A DNA stretch of 64,000 nucleotides from Actinostola sp. cb2023. Lineage: Eukaryota > Cnidaria > Anthozoa > Actiniaria > Actinostolidae. The DNA lies in NCBI GenBank assembly GCA_033675265.1, contig JAUJYZ010001162.1, positions 366,001 through 430,000 on the forward strand, read 5' to 3'. A program made the position numbers and the translations under genes. This document shows, one piece after another, positions 54,141 to 64,000 of this stretch. The notes below the pieces were generated by a model. It ran no database searches. It worked only from the letters and a program-made list of their open reading frames with translations, and was not told the origin of the DNA. Each line of letters starts with the position of its first letter. The stretch's first letter is position 1.

Positions 54141-56676
54141 ATGTCGAGTTCTTCGTCGCAGGTTCCTCTTGTCCCAAGGCCTCCAAGTTTACCAGTAATT
54201 AACGAAGCTAAACCCGAACCATTGCAGATTGCAGAAAATCTAGAAAGCTCAAAAATAAAAGGAGTTTTTGAACAGTGCAAGAACATTTTGCTTGATAAAA
54301 CAACTTTACACTTTAACGATCGGCACTGGATTCTGTGTAACGTTGATGTTAAGCCAAAACTACAAGGAAATACCCCCAGGTAATGGCAATCTCGATCAAT
54401 GCGTGAGTGACGTCTCAGAAGTGACAATGTACATTGATTAAAAGCTTAATTAATTAAGCTTAATTAATTAATTTAAGCTTAATCTTATTTATTTTCTAAT
54501 TTATTTATTAAAATGAAATAATTATTAGACAATAATAATTATGATATATATATATATATTATAAATAAATAAATGGAACTGAATTTATATCATATTTATA
54601 TTTCATGCATTCTTTCATTTATTTATTTATTTATGCTAAATGTTCATTTATTCCTTCATGTAATCATACATTCATTTCTTTATCTAATATCTATTAATTG
54701 TGAATTTATTATTTATTATCTTCCCATTAGATGTGGACCTGCAGCCCTAAGTATGGCTGCCGAGATGGCCCAACTCACAAAAGATACTACAAAAGATACT
54801 ACAAAAGATACTGAATCAGCTCTGAAAGCTTCACCAAAATCCCTCAAATATGATAACTTTGAGTCAGAACTAAAGGCACTAGTAGGCTTTGCTAAACAAT
54901 GTTCCTTCACAAGTCAAGGCGAAATGTTTTCTGCCAAACATTTAGGTATTTTAGCAAAGAAATTTTATGGACTAGAGGCTTCAGTTACAGATTGTGGTTT
55001 TGATAACCTTGATGATATAGTGAACCATCTGTTTCTAGGCAATCCTCTATTAGTGCCTTATGATGCCAGTCCTAATCATGAACCTTGTTTAGCAAATGGA
55101 CATAAATCCCATTGGGCAGTGCTTACAGGTAAGCATAGAACTGTTTGGGGTATGGTGGGGATAGAGGATCATATGTACATGTATCTACACTGTAAGAACA
55201 AGAAGTTCACGCTATTTTTAATAGAGACAATGGCAGGAAACTGCCTGATAATTACGTAGCACTTTTCCAATCCTAGTATGTTTTAATTTATAGTACCTTT
55301 TCTTAATTATAGTTTGTTATTTTTTCGTTACTATGCTGCGCGTGCAATTTGTATGTACACGTATAGTTTTTTGGCAGTTGATTTTAACATTGTACCCTGA
55401 TGATGGGCCGTCGGCCCGAAAGCTTGGGAAGATTAAACATTTTTTGGTTGATGAAACAGTCTTAAATTCAATGTCTAAACCAACCAACAAGGAATTATTA
55501 GACTCATCTACTAGTTCCTTTTGTCATGGAATGAGAAGAAAAACCCTTGCAGAAAGGCTCAAAGAATGAACTCTGTTGTTAGACATACATTGTACATTGT
55601 ATGCAACTATTTCAAAACAGGTTGTCACAGCCAATAGCAACAAGCAACAACTTCATTACACGTTTAAAACTCTAATTCATTTATTTGAACATAGTTATTT
55701 TAGTCGTTTTGCAATGACAGACTGCAATACTCTAGCCTCCTAAAGCAGACGCGTGTGGAGTGTGGCCGGCAGAGTAAAATGAAAGCCTGCTTTAGGAGGC
55801 TAGTGCACTAAATGTGTGTTTTTTCACACTCTATTTTTTCTGTTCAGTTTGTTTGACGTGATTCTAAACTCAGACACTGAAGATGGACACATATTTACTT
55901 AATAAAGTTGTTTTATAGAGTGCAATTTAGAAAAGCGTGAAATAGTACTAATTTTAAATAGTACTAAATAGTGCTATTTCTATTGTTTTCTATTGTTTCA
56001 TTAGTGCTATTTAGTACTAATTAGTTATTTAGTTTTCAAGCTTTTCTAAATTGCACTCTACCATATTATTTAATGGTAGTTCTGGACCCAGAGATATCCT
56101 TGGTTATTGATATTTTTTCTATCTTTTACCAATAAAATAACTTTATAGCGAAGTCAAAATATGGAATAGCTTGGGCATAGTTTTCCAGACAAAATACTAT
56201 GTAAAGTATATAAGGCTTCAAAAGTACTAGCATTATTATATTATTATTATAGCATAATTAAATTAACTCATAACTTAATTATTAACTCTACTAAAAGCAG
56301 TGTTTTTCCTTTTGTCTCTAAAGGTTTTTTCTGTCTATTTGATGACAATGCATATAGTTGGTACACCCTTCAAGAGCAATGTAGTGTAACGCGCTTAGAA
56401 GTTGATGAAAGTCATTCAACCATTTACACTCTGAAAAATCCAGGAAGCAATCGACTCAAACTACCAAACAATCTACTTTGTTCTAGCTTATACTTCCTGG
56501 CTAAGCAGCCCAAATCCAAACACGTGGCTCTCTGGTCTTGGGAATCATTACAGGAAAGCAATGGCAATTTACGGGAATACTGTGAAGATAGAGAAAGTAC
56601 TAAAACATTTGTTTTCCCAGAGGGAGGAGTGTATAAAGGTCTTTGTAAGAAGTTAATCTATTTATGGGGATCTTAG
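54141..56676 (+). CDS. ACTMAP: Actin maturation protease (ACTMAP), 3 exons, complete
   Basis: Exons 54141-54379, 54731-55128 and 56324-56676. GT-AG junctions and phases agree, giving 990 nt (329 aa). ACTMAP (C19orf54) is the cytosolic cysteine protease that removes the acetylated N-terminal residue during actin maturation. The predicted nucleophile is Cys81 in RCGPAALSMA, opening exon 2. The catalytic His is about residue 207 in NGHKSHWAVLTG. Other family signatures are NHEPC, the LAKQPKSKHVALWSW block and SNGNLREY, then PEGGVYKGLCKK at the end. The human protein is of similar length. Between the Cys motif and the next conserved block there is a KDTTKDTTKDT micro-repeat. Two AATAAA signals follow the stop at 56720 and 56740. 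The start codon is the first in-frame ATG, and residues 1-30 are low-complexity Ser/Pro. Confidence 0.93.
55733..55803. mobile_element. 71-bp MITE in ACTMAP intron 2
   Basis: CTAGCCTCCTAAAGCAG is mirrored by CTGCTTTAGGAGGCTAG. Confidence 0.75.
55917..56060. mobile_element. MITE with TAGAGTGCAATTTAGAAAAG ends, ACTMAP intron 2
   Basis: TA-edged inverted ends with inner TAGTACTAA/GTGCTATTT repeats in both arms. It has no coding capacity. Confidence 0.8.
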
Positions 56677-56719
56677 TAAAAAAATATATTATAGTACATG
56701 TATATCTATTCCAGATTAC

Positions 56720-56745
56720 AATAAATATTAAAATATTATAATAAA
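56720..56745 (+). terminator. Tandem polyadenylation signals of ACTMAP
   Basis: AATAAA at 56720-56725 and again at 56740-56745, 44 and 64 nt after the stop. The MITE at 56747 begins immediately after. Confidence 0.65.
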
Positions 56746-56746
56746 T

Positions 56747-57145
56747 TAGAGCGATTTTGTATAACTCATTTTTATATGGTAATGCTTATATGTAAATGAG
56801 TTGCGAACATGAAAACAAAAGAACTGCAAAATTCATGAGCAGTATGCTTGAGTGATTCCCATGATTTTGAACTACCACAACACAAGTGAATCACTCAAGC
56901 GTACTGCTCATGAATTTCGCGGTTCTACTGTTTTTATGTTCGCAACTCATTTACATATAAGCATAATCATTACCATATAAAAATGAGTTATTAGACTTTC
57001 GAAAAGTCCTTCCTCTTTCGGTCGCGACTTTGTCGCTCGCTCGGTCGCTTCGTGACCTCAATGGTTCGCTTCGCTCGCACATCTGGGATCTACAAGAGAG
57101 GTTGACTTGTGGCAAGTCTAACGAGTTATATGAAATCGCTCTATT
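56747..57145. mobile_element. Fold-back element with TAGAGCGATTT ends
   Basis: TAGAGCGATTTTGTATAACTC at the left is mirrored by AACGAGTTATATGAAATCGC..TCTA at the right. Inside is a second, nearly perfect inverted pair (ATATGGTAATGCTTATATGT, GTGAATCACTCAAGCGTACT). It separates ACTMAP from the septin promoter region. Confidence 0.8.
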
Positions 57146-57549
57146 ATATTGATTGACCAAGCTGTTATAATTTATTCAATAGTAAATTTTCCTTCAATCT
57201 CATTGGTCAAAATCAATCATGTGACATGACATAGTGTTGCTCTGCCAAGGACAACCATAGCTATCAGAGGATAGTGCCTGCATTAGTGACATACCTTTCG
57301 CTAAGGAAAATTATAGTGTTGAATAATAAAGGCTCTCAACAACAACAAAAACTGAATGAAAAACTGAATAAAAAATTAACTGACTATTAAATTAATTGAA
57401 ATAATATACTGAATTTAATTAATTAATTAGTCAAATAATCATTTAATGTTTTTGGTACCGATGAACTTTGTAACATGTACAAGAAACGTTTCTGAATAAA
57501 ATTGTACAGAAATAAGCTTACAATATGCGAACAGTTTTACCGGTATTAC

Positions 57550-57740
57550 CACAGGTAGCCCAAGCTTATTATAAGAGAATGTATGTGGATCATGTCAATA
57601 AAATCATGCAATAAGATAATAAAGTTAAAATAAAATCTTCTATGAAATTGTCTGTATCTTTTTCAATCATTCCTTTTTTACCTGTGAAGATTTGAAGCGA
57701 TTTATACGAGAATTGAGCGAGTTATAGCCATTTTAACTCA
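57550..57740. mobile_element. Second copy of the 5521-6028 MITE (half element)
   Basis: CACAGGTAGCCCAAGC, then GAGAATGTATGTGGATCATG and AAGATTTGAAGCGATTT match one arm and the centre of the first element. The other arm is missing. This copy lacks the SINE and shows the uninterrupted sequence. Confidence 0.8.
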
Positions 57741-58036
57741 ATGGTCCGGGAGCGTTGCGTGACGGAACTAAAGACGGTTGCGGAGGAGACTAGGACCGAC
57801 TCCTTGAACAAGTAGAATTTTGAGACAGTCGGATAAAAGAAGATTGGTACCTTTGCACCAATGGGATTCAGTATCTGAATATGCTAAAGAGATTCCAGCG
57901 ATAAATAAATTGACTAGAAAAAATGAAATTCCGAATTAAACTTTGATTACTTCACTTCCTGTCGTCGGTCCCGCCTTTTGGGAATTGATTTCAGCTGACC
58001 TAAATTATGCGGGCTCTTCACCGGTGATGGTCCAAG
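57741..58036 (+). promoter_or_regulatory. Probable septin promoter and 5' leader
   Basis: This 300-bp stretch is more GC-rich than its surroundings, carries no repeat, and ends at the GATGGTCCAAGATGGCTG context of exon 1. There is no TATA box. The call rests on position and composition. Confidence 0.4.
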
Positions 58037-61000
58037 ATGGCTGACAAGGTGAGTGGGGATCGTGTAACGATGCCGCATTTGCTCTAATTGCTGTCGTTTA
58101 TTGTGTCTATCTTGTATGGATGAGCCATTAATACTATGAATTAAATTCCAGCGATTTATGCTGACCGGAGCTCAACGCGATGGTGAGTTTTTGGTCTGTT
58201 AAATCTTGACAGCGTATAGTTTGGTCTCGTTTCCTGTTGCTTGTTTTACTGATCCTCACTCTTCAGCAATTAGTAAGCTTACTTTCTTCTCCAAGCCTTC
58301 TAGGCATGTCTTTCTAACTTACGTAATAAGGCTTAAGGTAGAATAATTCAGGTCTTCCGTTCTCGTTATTGTTTCATATTGAATTTTTGAATTGTAATTT
58401 GTTAATATTTTTCCATCAACTGTGCCGGTCATGTTTACGACCACAGTGATACTAGTAAACTTAGTAATGGTAATAGAACTGAGTGGAGTGCAATTTGGTC
58501 TGAAATCATACGAGTGATTACAAAATTGCACGACCGCGTAGCGGGAGTGCAATTTGTTATCACGAGTATGATTTCAGACCAAAATTGCACGACACGAAGT
58601 TCAATTACCTATTAATCATATTCATTTTGAAATCTTTTCAAATACACTCATTATATTTAGGTGGTATAAAGTTGCAATAATAAGAATAATTTTGATGCCT
58701 AAAATACAACTCTTTCATTCTAAATTACAAATTACTTTTTATGAAGAATCGTTTGAATTTAATAAAATTAGAGTTTCTGTGCGAAAATAAAAAAAATAAA
58801 AAAAATTGGTGCAATTAATGATCCAAAATAGTGCAATTAATGATTTAATCGCACCATTTTTAGCCAATCAGATTGCAGGATTTACTAGTGATTTCAAAAT
58901 GAATATGATTAAGACTTATATCGTTCATGCCGAGTTATAATTTAATTGATTTGCATGCGTTGCTCATTAATCCATGTTCGCTGCACTCTTACTTAATATA
59001 CAAATCATGTCAAGCTATAAAATCATTTTGTTTCAAGATTTTGCAGCTTTGAAGTAGTGATTCACTAAAAAAGGAAACTTCCTGAACAAAATCTCAAAGG
59101 AATTTCCGGCCAAAAAAATTCACTGCAATAACTGCACGTACACTTTTCGACTTTTTAAGTTTCTCTATGTTGTGCAAGAGTTGATTTATTCATTATTATT
59201 CGTCGTATGATGTAAAGAATTAAAATCATAATTGGTAAATTTATACCTGAAAACGCATCGAAGCGTCGAAACTTTTATCAACACTATGTTGATCTTTGAA
59301 TGTGATACAAACTTGCTAATAAATTATGTTTATAAATCTGATTCTCATCATTTCCATAATTTATTTGATTGTTTATATAATTATAAGACAGCAGTGCTGA
59401 TGTCATAATTTTAAATCCGCCTGATTGACTATCAGTCCATCCACATTCACACAAACAGTGATTAGTATGTATAAGGTGTGGCCATTGTGCTTAGAAGCAG
59501 ATGTTTGGCTGTGAGTCTGTTGTGAGCATTGCTTTGTTCATTGGCATTTTCCCTGCTTCCTGTACAAGTACACTACAGTAGTAAATTATCTACAGAAAAC
59601 CTTCAGCATCTCTGCTTCTATTCAAAAGCTGGCACAATGAACATCAATGAAGAAGGTAGAAAACGTTTGTTTTGAGTGTAGGCTTTTTTATGCTGAAAAA
59701 AAGAAGCTTTTCTACAGAAATTATATTCCAAGTTCACTGGATATTCATTGTCGATGACAAGTATGACTACTACGTATGACACAAAACACATTCTTTAATT
59801 TCTTATTCTTCGTCATTTCTTCCATTCACATTGTATTTTTTCATGTATTTTCATTTTGTGAATTTCGTGTATGTGCTCTAGAGACTTACATTACGTGTAG
59901 ATCACTAGCACTAGATGTAAACCTCATCCACTGAGGCGTGTCTTCCATTTCTTTTCATTTATCCATGCTTTCTTGTTTGTTATATACCACAGTTACATCC
60001 TAAGTTATTGTCATTATTCACTGAGGGAATATCACTCTATTTTACTATAAGAAACATCAGCATTTGTGCATAAAGTGTGTATATATATATATACCTTTAT
60101 TTATTCAGGGTAATATAGATCCGATGGTTTACATTTTGACAATCAGCTGGTACGATTTCATGTTAATGACATGTGCTATGAATTTCTGATTGAATTTAAA
60201 TGTCAAATGATTCTACATTAAATGTGGAAGCTAGTTTTATCATATATAATTGATATAATTTTTTTTTTGATAAACGAACATTAATGTATTTGAATTGAAC
60301 TGACAACCGTAATCCTCTTTATCTTATTTTTGTTGTAGTTTTGTTATCTTTGTATTTTTGATTTCCATAACTTGGGTAAAAAGCAGGAAAATAAAAGAGA
60401 TTACTTAATTCAATGTAAAATAGTATTATTCCTTGTCTCTGGTGTTTAGATACATGTACACCTATGCAGCCATGTAGCTAGATTTATGTGCAATATTCTC
60501 ACTTTCTATATGATACATTCAGTTATACAGTCAAACCACTCCACAAAGTCCACCTCGAGACAATATATACAACAAGATAAATAATTATATAAAAATAAAA
60601 ATAATATTATATTAAAATTAGAAAATTAAATAACTTACTTTTTGAGGGTTGAATGAGGGTTGAAATGATCAAGCTCTCTATACAGTGAATGTAGTTTGTA
60701 AAGGAAGAATTAATCGCTGAGTTGTTAATCAATCCTTCTTTTAGCCCTGTCCAAAGTATTCAAGTTTGCTGATGTAGAAGAGACAGGATATGTTGATGTG
60801 GCAACCATTTCTACCCTGGCTGTTCAGTTGCTAGGGGCACAGTTAAGCGACAGCGAAAAAGGAACTATTACCAGCAAAGCTGAGAGCAAAGCTGAAAAAG
60901 GTGGGTACAATATATAGTACATATATAGTACAATATATAGTACATGCCGTAACTTCTCTATTAGGTCCCCAGAGGGGCTAATTGTTGTCCATGCATCTTT

Positions 61001-64000
61001 GAGGGGGCTTCTTTATTTAACCCTTTGACTGAATGGACAATTTTCTGGAGGTGAGCAATCCCTAAGATATTGTGAATGCATAAATGGGTTGCAATGGTAA
61101 TTATTACTGGTCTGAAACACTGAAGGCTCAAGTTCTCCAACAATATCATTATGACGACGTTTGCTTTAAATGAAACACAGCATGCACAGTGACTCAAATC
61201 TGGTTGGAAATAGGGGAAGGGGAGGGGGCATAATTAATTTCTGTGTCTACAAAGGGGGGGAGGGGGGTATTAGATAAGGGTGTAATTAAAGTAAAGGTGG
61301 ACTTATTAATGGCAATTATTACCTCATACATCTGTATGGAGTGAGGGTTTTCTTCGAGTTACGGAGTTAACGCATAACTCGAAAATAAAGTTACGTAACT
61401 CGATTTTGATTTCACCAATGTTTGTCATCGAGTTACGCGTAAATGTCAAAGTGGGCATTGGCAAAAAAATGTGGGTGTGTCTGAGCACGTAACTCGAAAA
61501 TCGCGTAACTCGAAGTTTGTAACTCGAAGTTTGTAACTCGAAGTTTGTAACTCGAAGTTTGTAACTCGAAGTTTGTAACTCGAAGTTTGTAACTCGAAGT
61601 TTGTAACTCGAAGTTTGTAACTCGAAGTTCGTAACTCGAAGAAAACCCTATCTCATATGTACATTTGTATGTATGTTGAAGTTGATTTTTTTTCTGAACT
61701 GGAAAAATTAGAAAATTCAGAAAAAATCTTTAATCTGTAGATGTTCACATACTTCATCGTGTACACATGATATTGATTATATAAATCAATTTATTATTAT
61801 TAGCATACAGATTATCTCTTAATTTAATAAAATTTGGTGAACGTTTTTCTCCAAGAATGATTAAAGTGCTTATGACGCTTATTTTTTTATTTTTAAAATC
61901 GATTACATATGAAGTGAATAGTGGGATGGTTCAGTATTTTGTGATTTGAGCTTCGCATTTGCGAGTTATAAAGGTTTGAAATCGTGATATGGTAATTCAG
62001 TGACGTCAACGTAGGCATCATTTATTATACAAAAGTGCCCTTGTGCAAATTACTGACATTTTTAATCTGGCAAAAAGTTTTTCTACAACTTATATACATG
62101 ATGTTAAACTTTGTTTTCCATTTCAGAAAAGAGTGCTACTTGAAAAAATATAAATAAGTTATGGCAAATGCCTACGTTGACGTCACCAAATTAGCATATC
62201 ACGATTTCAAACCTTTCTAACTCGCAAATGCAAAGCTCAAATCACAAAATACTGAACCATCCCACTATTCACTTCATATGTAATCGATTTTTAAAATAAA
62301 AAAATAAGCGTCATAAGCACTTTAATAGTTTGATATATAGCTAATTGCATAATCGTTGTCGGGTTGAAAATCGTGAAAGCTATGACCAAAAGGAATTCTG
62401 GGAAATTAAAACTCTCAAATAACACTGTTAAATCATCGACCTTTTTATCCAGACTTGTAGGATCTTAGTTAAATAGCTCATATACCTTCAAAACTATGAG
62501 AACATTGAATATATCTGCATGTAATGTGGCTCATGAACTGATTTCCCATCCACCCTTGCGGTCTCAGCTTCTATGATTTATCATTTTGAACCCGACAACG
62601 ATATATATCTATACTATATCAAATAACATATGACTACCACTTTATTTCTAATCAATAGAGATCTATCTTGGGCAATGGCCTGCTCTTGGCCTCATCTTAG
62701 ATCCCACCAACACACAATTATATTATATTTTCAATTATTATCAACAGCATGTCTCAGATGGCCTAACCTCATCTCATGGCCTAGCCAATTTTTAATTAAT
62801 TGATTGATTATTAGCATATATATTGATATGGTTGTTGTTCCCTACTAGGGTTACTTTCATACCAGAGTTTCATTGATATTATGATGGAAACAATGCAATC
62901 AATGACCCACTGGGGTAAACTGATGACTCCACTAGATGGCTATGTAGGCTTTGATACGGTCCAAGAACAAATCAGAAAGAAGTCGCTTAAAAGGGGATTT
63001 GAGTTAAACTTGATGGTAGTTGGTAAGTGAGAGTATTGTTCTACCCTGTTATACAATTGCAACTATCCTGTGATCTAAATGTGAATTATCTGCCCACTTC
63101 ATTGATGTTTGTTGTTGTTCAGGTGCGTCTGGGTTGGGCAAATCTACCATGGTGAATACTCTATTTAAGAGCAAAATAAGTCGACCATCTTCTACTGGAA
63201 TTCCATCGTCCATTCCTAAAACAGTCGATGTTAAATCTGTTAGTCATGGTATGTTAACACCTACTTTGAGGTGCTTCCAAGGAAAAGGGTTTGTTAAGGA
63301 AATTTATGTTTTATGTTGTAGTTATTGAAGAAAAAGGAGTAAGGTTGAAGTTAACTCTGACCGATACACCAGGATTTGGTGATCAAATAAACAATGACAA
63401 ATGGTAAGTTTAGTGACGTACTTGTAGAAGTGATTAAAATCTCTCCCTTTCATTCCCTCTCATTGTCTCTAGATATAATGTAGTGAGCATAAAATTATTC
63501 CAGCCATAATTGCCCAAGTGTGCAGTGGTTTCTGTAGCATGAGTCAAAGTTCTACTCTCCCTGGATGGGATGCTAGTCCAACTTAGGTCATCCCTTGCAT
63601 TTAGTTAGATTACACTTGTGTGGAGTGAGACAATGCGAAAGTAAAGTGTCTTGCACAATGTGATCACCTCATATACACCTAGTCCAAAAAATCGTTGTCC
63701 CTGCCGAAAGCAACAAGCAAGAAGCTGACGACCGCAAAGGGCATTGGGACTTTCTCCTTATTCATTTATTCATCCGTAGACATTTTGACAACATGCATTT
63801 TCAAATGGCCGAATAGTTCCAAATGATTGCTATTCAACGCTCGTAGGGATAACTTCTCAAGTACCGCGGATAAATAAAATTAATTAATTAATTAAACTGT
63901 AATGCTATTATTTTCTCAATTTATGTTTTCTTTGATTGCCATTATTTAGCTGGGATCCCATCCTGGAATACATCAATGACCACTACAAGAAATACCTAGA
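58037..64000 (+). CDS. Septin (SEPT9/SEPT3 type) with N-terminal EF-hand-like pair, 5' part
   Basis: Exons 58037-58048, 58152-58182, 60745-60900, 62849-63022, 63123-63248, 63322-63403 and 63950 onward (cut by the window). All junctions are GT-AG with matching phases. Septins are GTP-binding filament proteins of the cortical cytoskeleton. Residues 125-133 are the P-loop GASGLGKST. Switch I has IPKTVDV, and the Thr used for hydrolysis in this subgroup is present. The G3 motif [10 protein letters not shown] is at 181-190. [27 protein letters not shown] just before the G domain matches the SEPT9/SEPT3 subgroup. Ahead of it, residues 8-81 read as two EF-hands: [20 protein letters not shown] with a [12 protein letters not shown] loop, then QLSDSEKG, and [17 protein letters not shown]. 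The second loop has lost its acidic ligands. I know of no septin with this N-terminus. Confidence 0.88.
58460..58606. mobile_element. MITE in septin intron
   Basis: GAGTGCAATTTGGTCTGAAA and its complement TTTCAGACCAAAATTGCAC are the ends, with ACGAGTGAT-type inner repeats. A second inverted pair (CATTTTGAAATC) flanks the wider region to 58912. Confidence 0.7.
59607..59655 (+). CDS. Possible alternative first coding exon of the septin
   Basis: An ATG at 59637 (MNINEE) ends in phase 1 at a GTAGAA donor, so it can replace exons 1-2 and still join exon 3 in frame, giving MNINEEALSKVF. Acceptor-like CAGs at 59595 and 59606 lie upstream. Whether it is used as an alternative promoter exon or not at all cannot be told from sequence. 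Confidence 0.4.
61344..61652. mobile_element. MITE with internally amplified GTAACTCGAAGTTT repeat
   Basis: AGGGTTTTCTTCGAGTTACG at the left is mirrored by CGTAACTCGAAGAAAACCCT at the right. The right half contains about ten tandem copies of the 14-mer GTAACTCGAAGTTT (61500-61635), which is the terminal motif itself. Confidence 0.85.
61861..62325. mobile_element. 465-bp palindromic MITE, TTAAAGTGC family
   Basis: Same family and length as 17636-18098: TTAAAGTGC ends, an AAATCGATT box, CAGTATTTTGTGATTTGA, and GAGTTATAAAGGTTTGAAAT arms around a central ACTGACATTT region. It lies in the septin intron before exon 4. Confidence 0.85.

Noticed and set aside
55333..55569. 78-codon frame in ACTMAP intron 2
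   Set aside because: No recognised domain, and it lies within the intron. The CCCTGATGATGGGCCGTCGG segment looks like a retroelement tail, but this is too weak to annotate.

Overview
The window is animal nuclear DNA. The genes are split by GT-AG introns of up to about 8.7 kb, poly(A) signals are present, and most of the remaining sequence is short inverted-repeat transposons, minisatellites and homopolymer runs. The gene content (a chitin synthase carrying SAM domains, a septin, an actin maturation protease and TMEM267) fits a marine non-vertebrate animal. Several repeat types resemble ones I remember from anthozoan cnidarians (corals and anemones). That placement comes from memory and is moderate at best.

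Layout. 400-759 (+) is the last coding exon of a TMEM267 homologue. 5013-37063 (-) is one large chitin synthase gene that I resolved into 19 exons. All intron phases agree and the coding length comes to 5745 nt (1914 aa plus stop), but only if one extra base in the QRRRW motif exon is discounted. Its introns hold a 3.9-kb array of about 53 copies of a 73-bp repeat (11047-14918), many MITEs, a broken DIRS-type gag (30850-32110) and a 2.7-kb inverted duplication (32083-34830). 37883-39684 is a PIF/Harbinger-like element, 42034-43869 is a nested fold-back element, and 47240-48235 is a minisatellite. 49462-51425 is a nearly perfect palindrome with about 800-bp arms, each arm carrying an intronless PC4/SUB1-like gene with a TATA box. 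54141-56676 (+) is a complete three-exon actin maturation protease (ACTMAP). 58037-64000 (+) is the 5' half of a SEPT9/SEPT3-type septin whose first exons encode a degenerate EF-hand pair. It runs off the window.

How the parts relate. The cellular genes are not an operon and no shared pathway is evident: chitin synthase makes extracellular chitin, ACTMAP and septin act on the cytoskeleton, and TMEM267 is a membrane protein of unknown role. The most notable points are the EF-hand-septin fusion with two possible first exons, the PC4-like palindrome, the 1-nt frameshift at the chitin synthase catalytic motif, the 73-bp array that is open in all three antisense frames, and several MITEs whose own terminal motif has been tandemly amplified.
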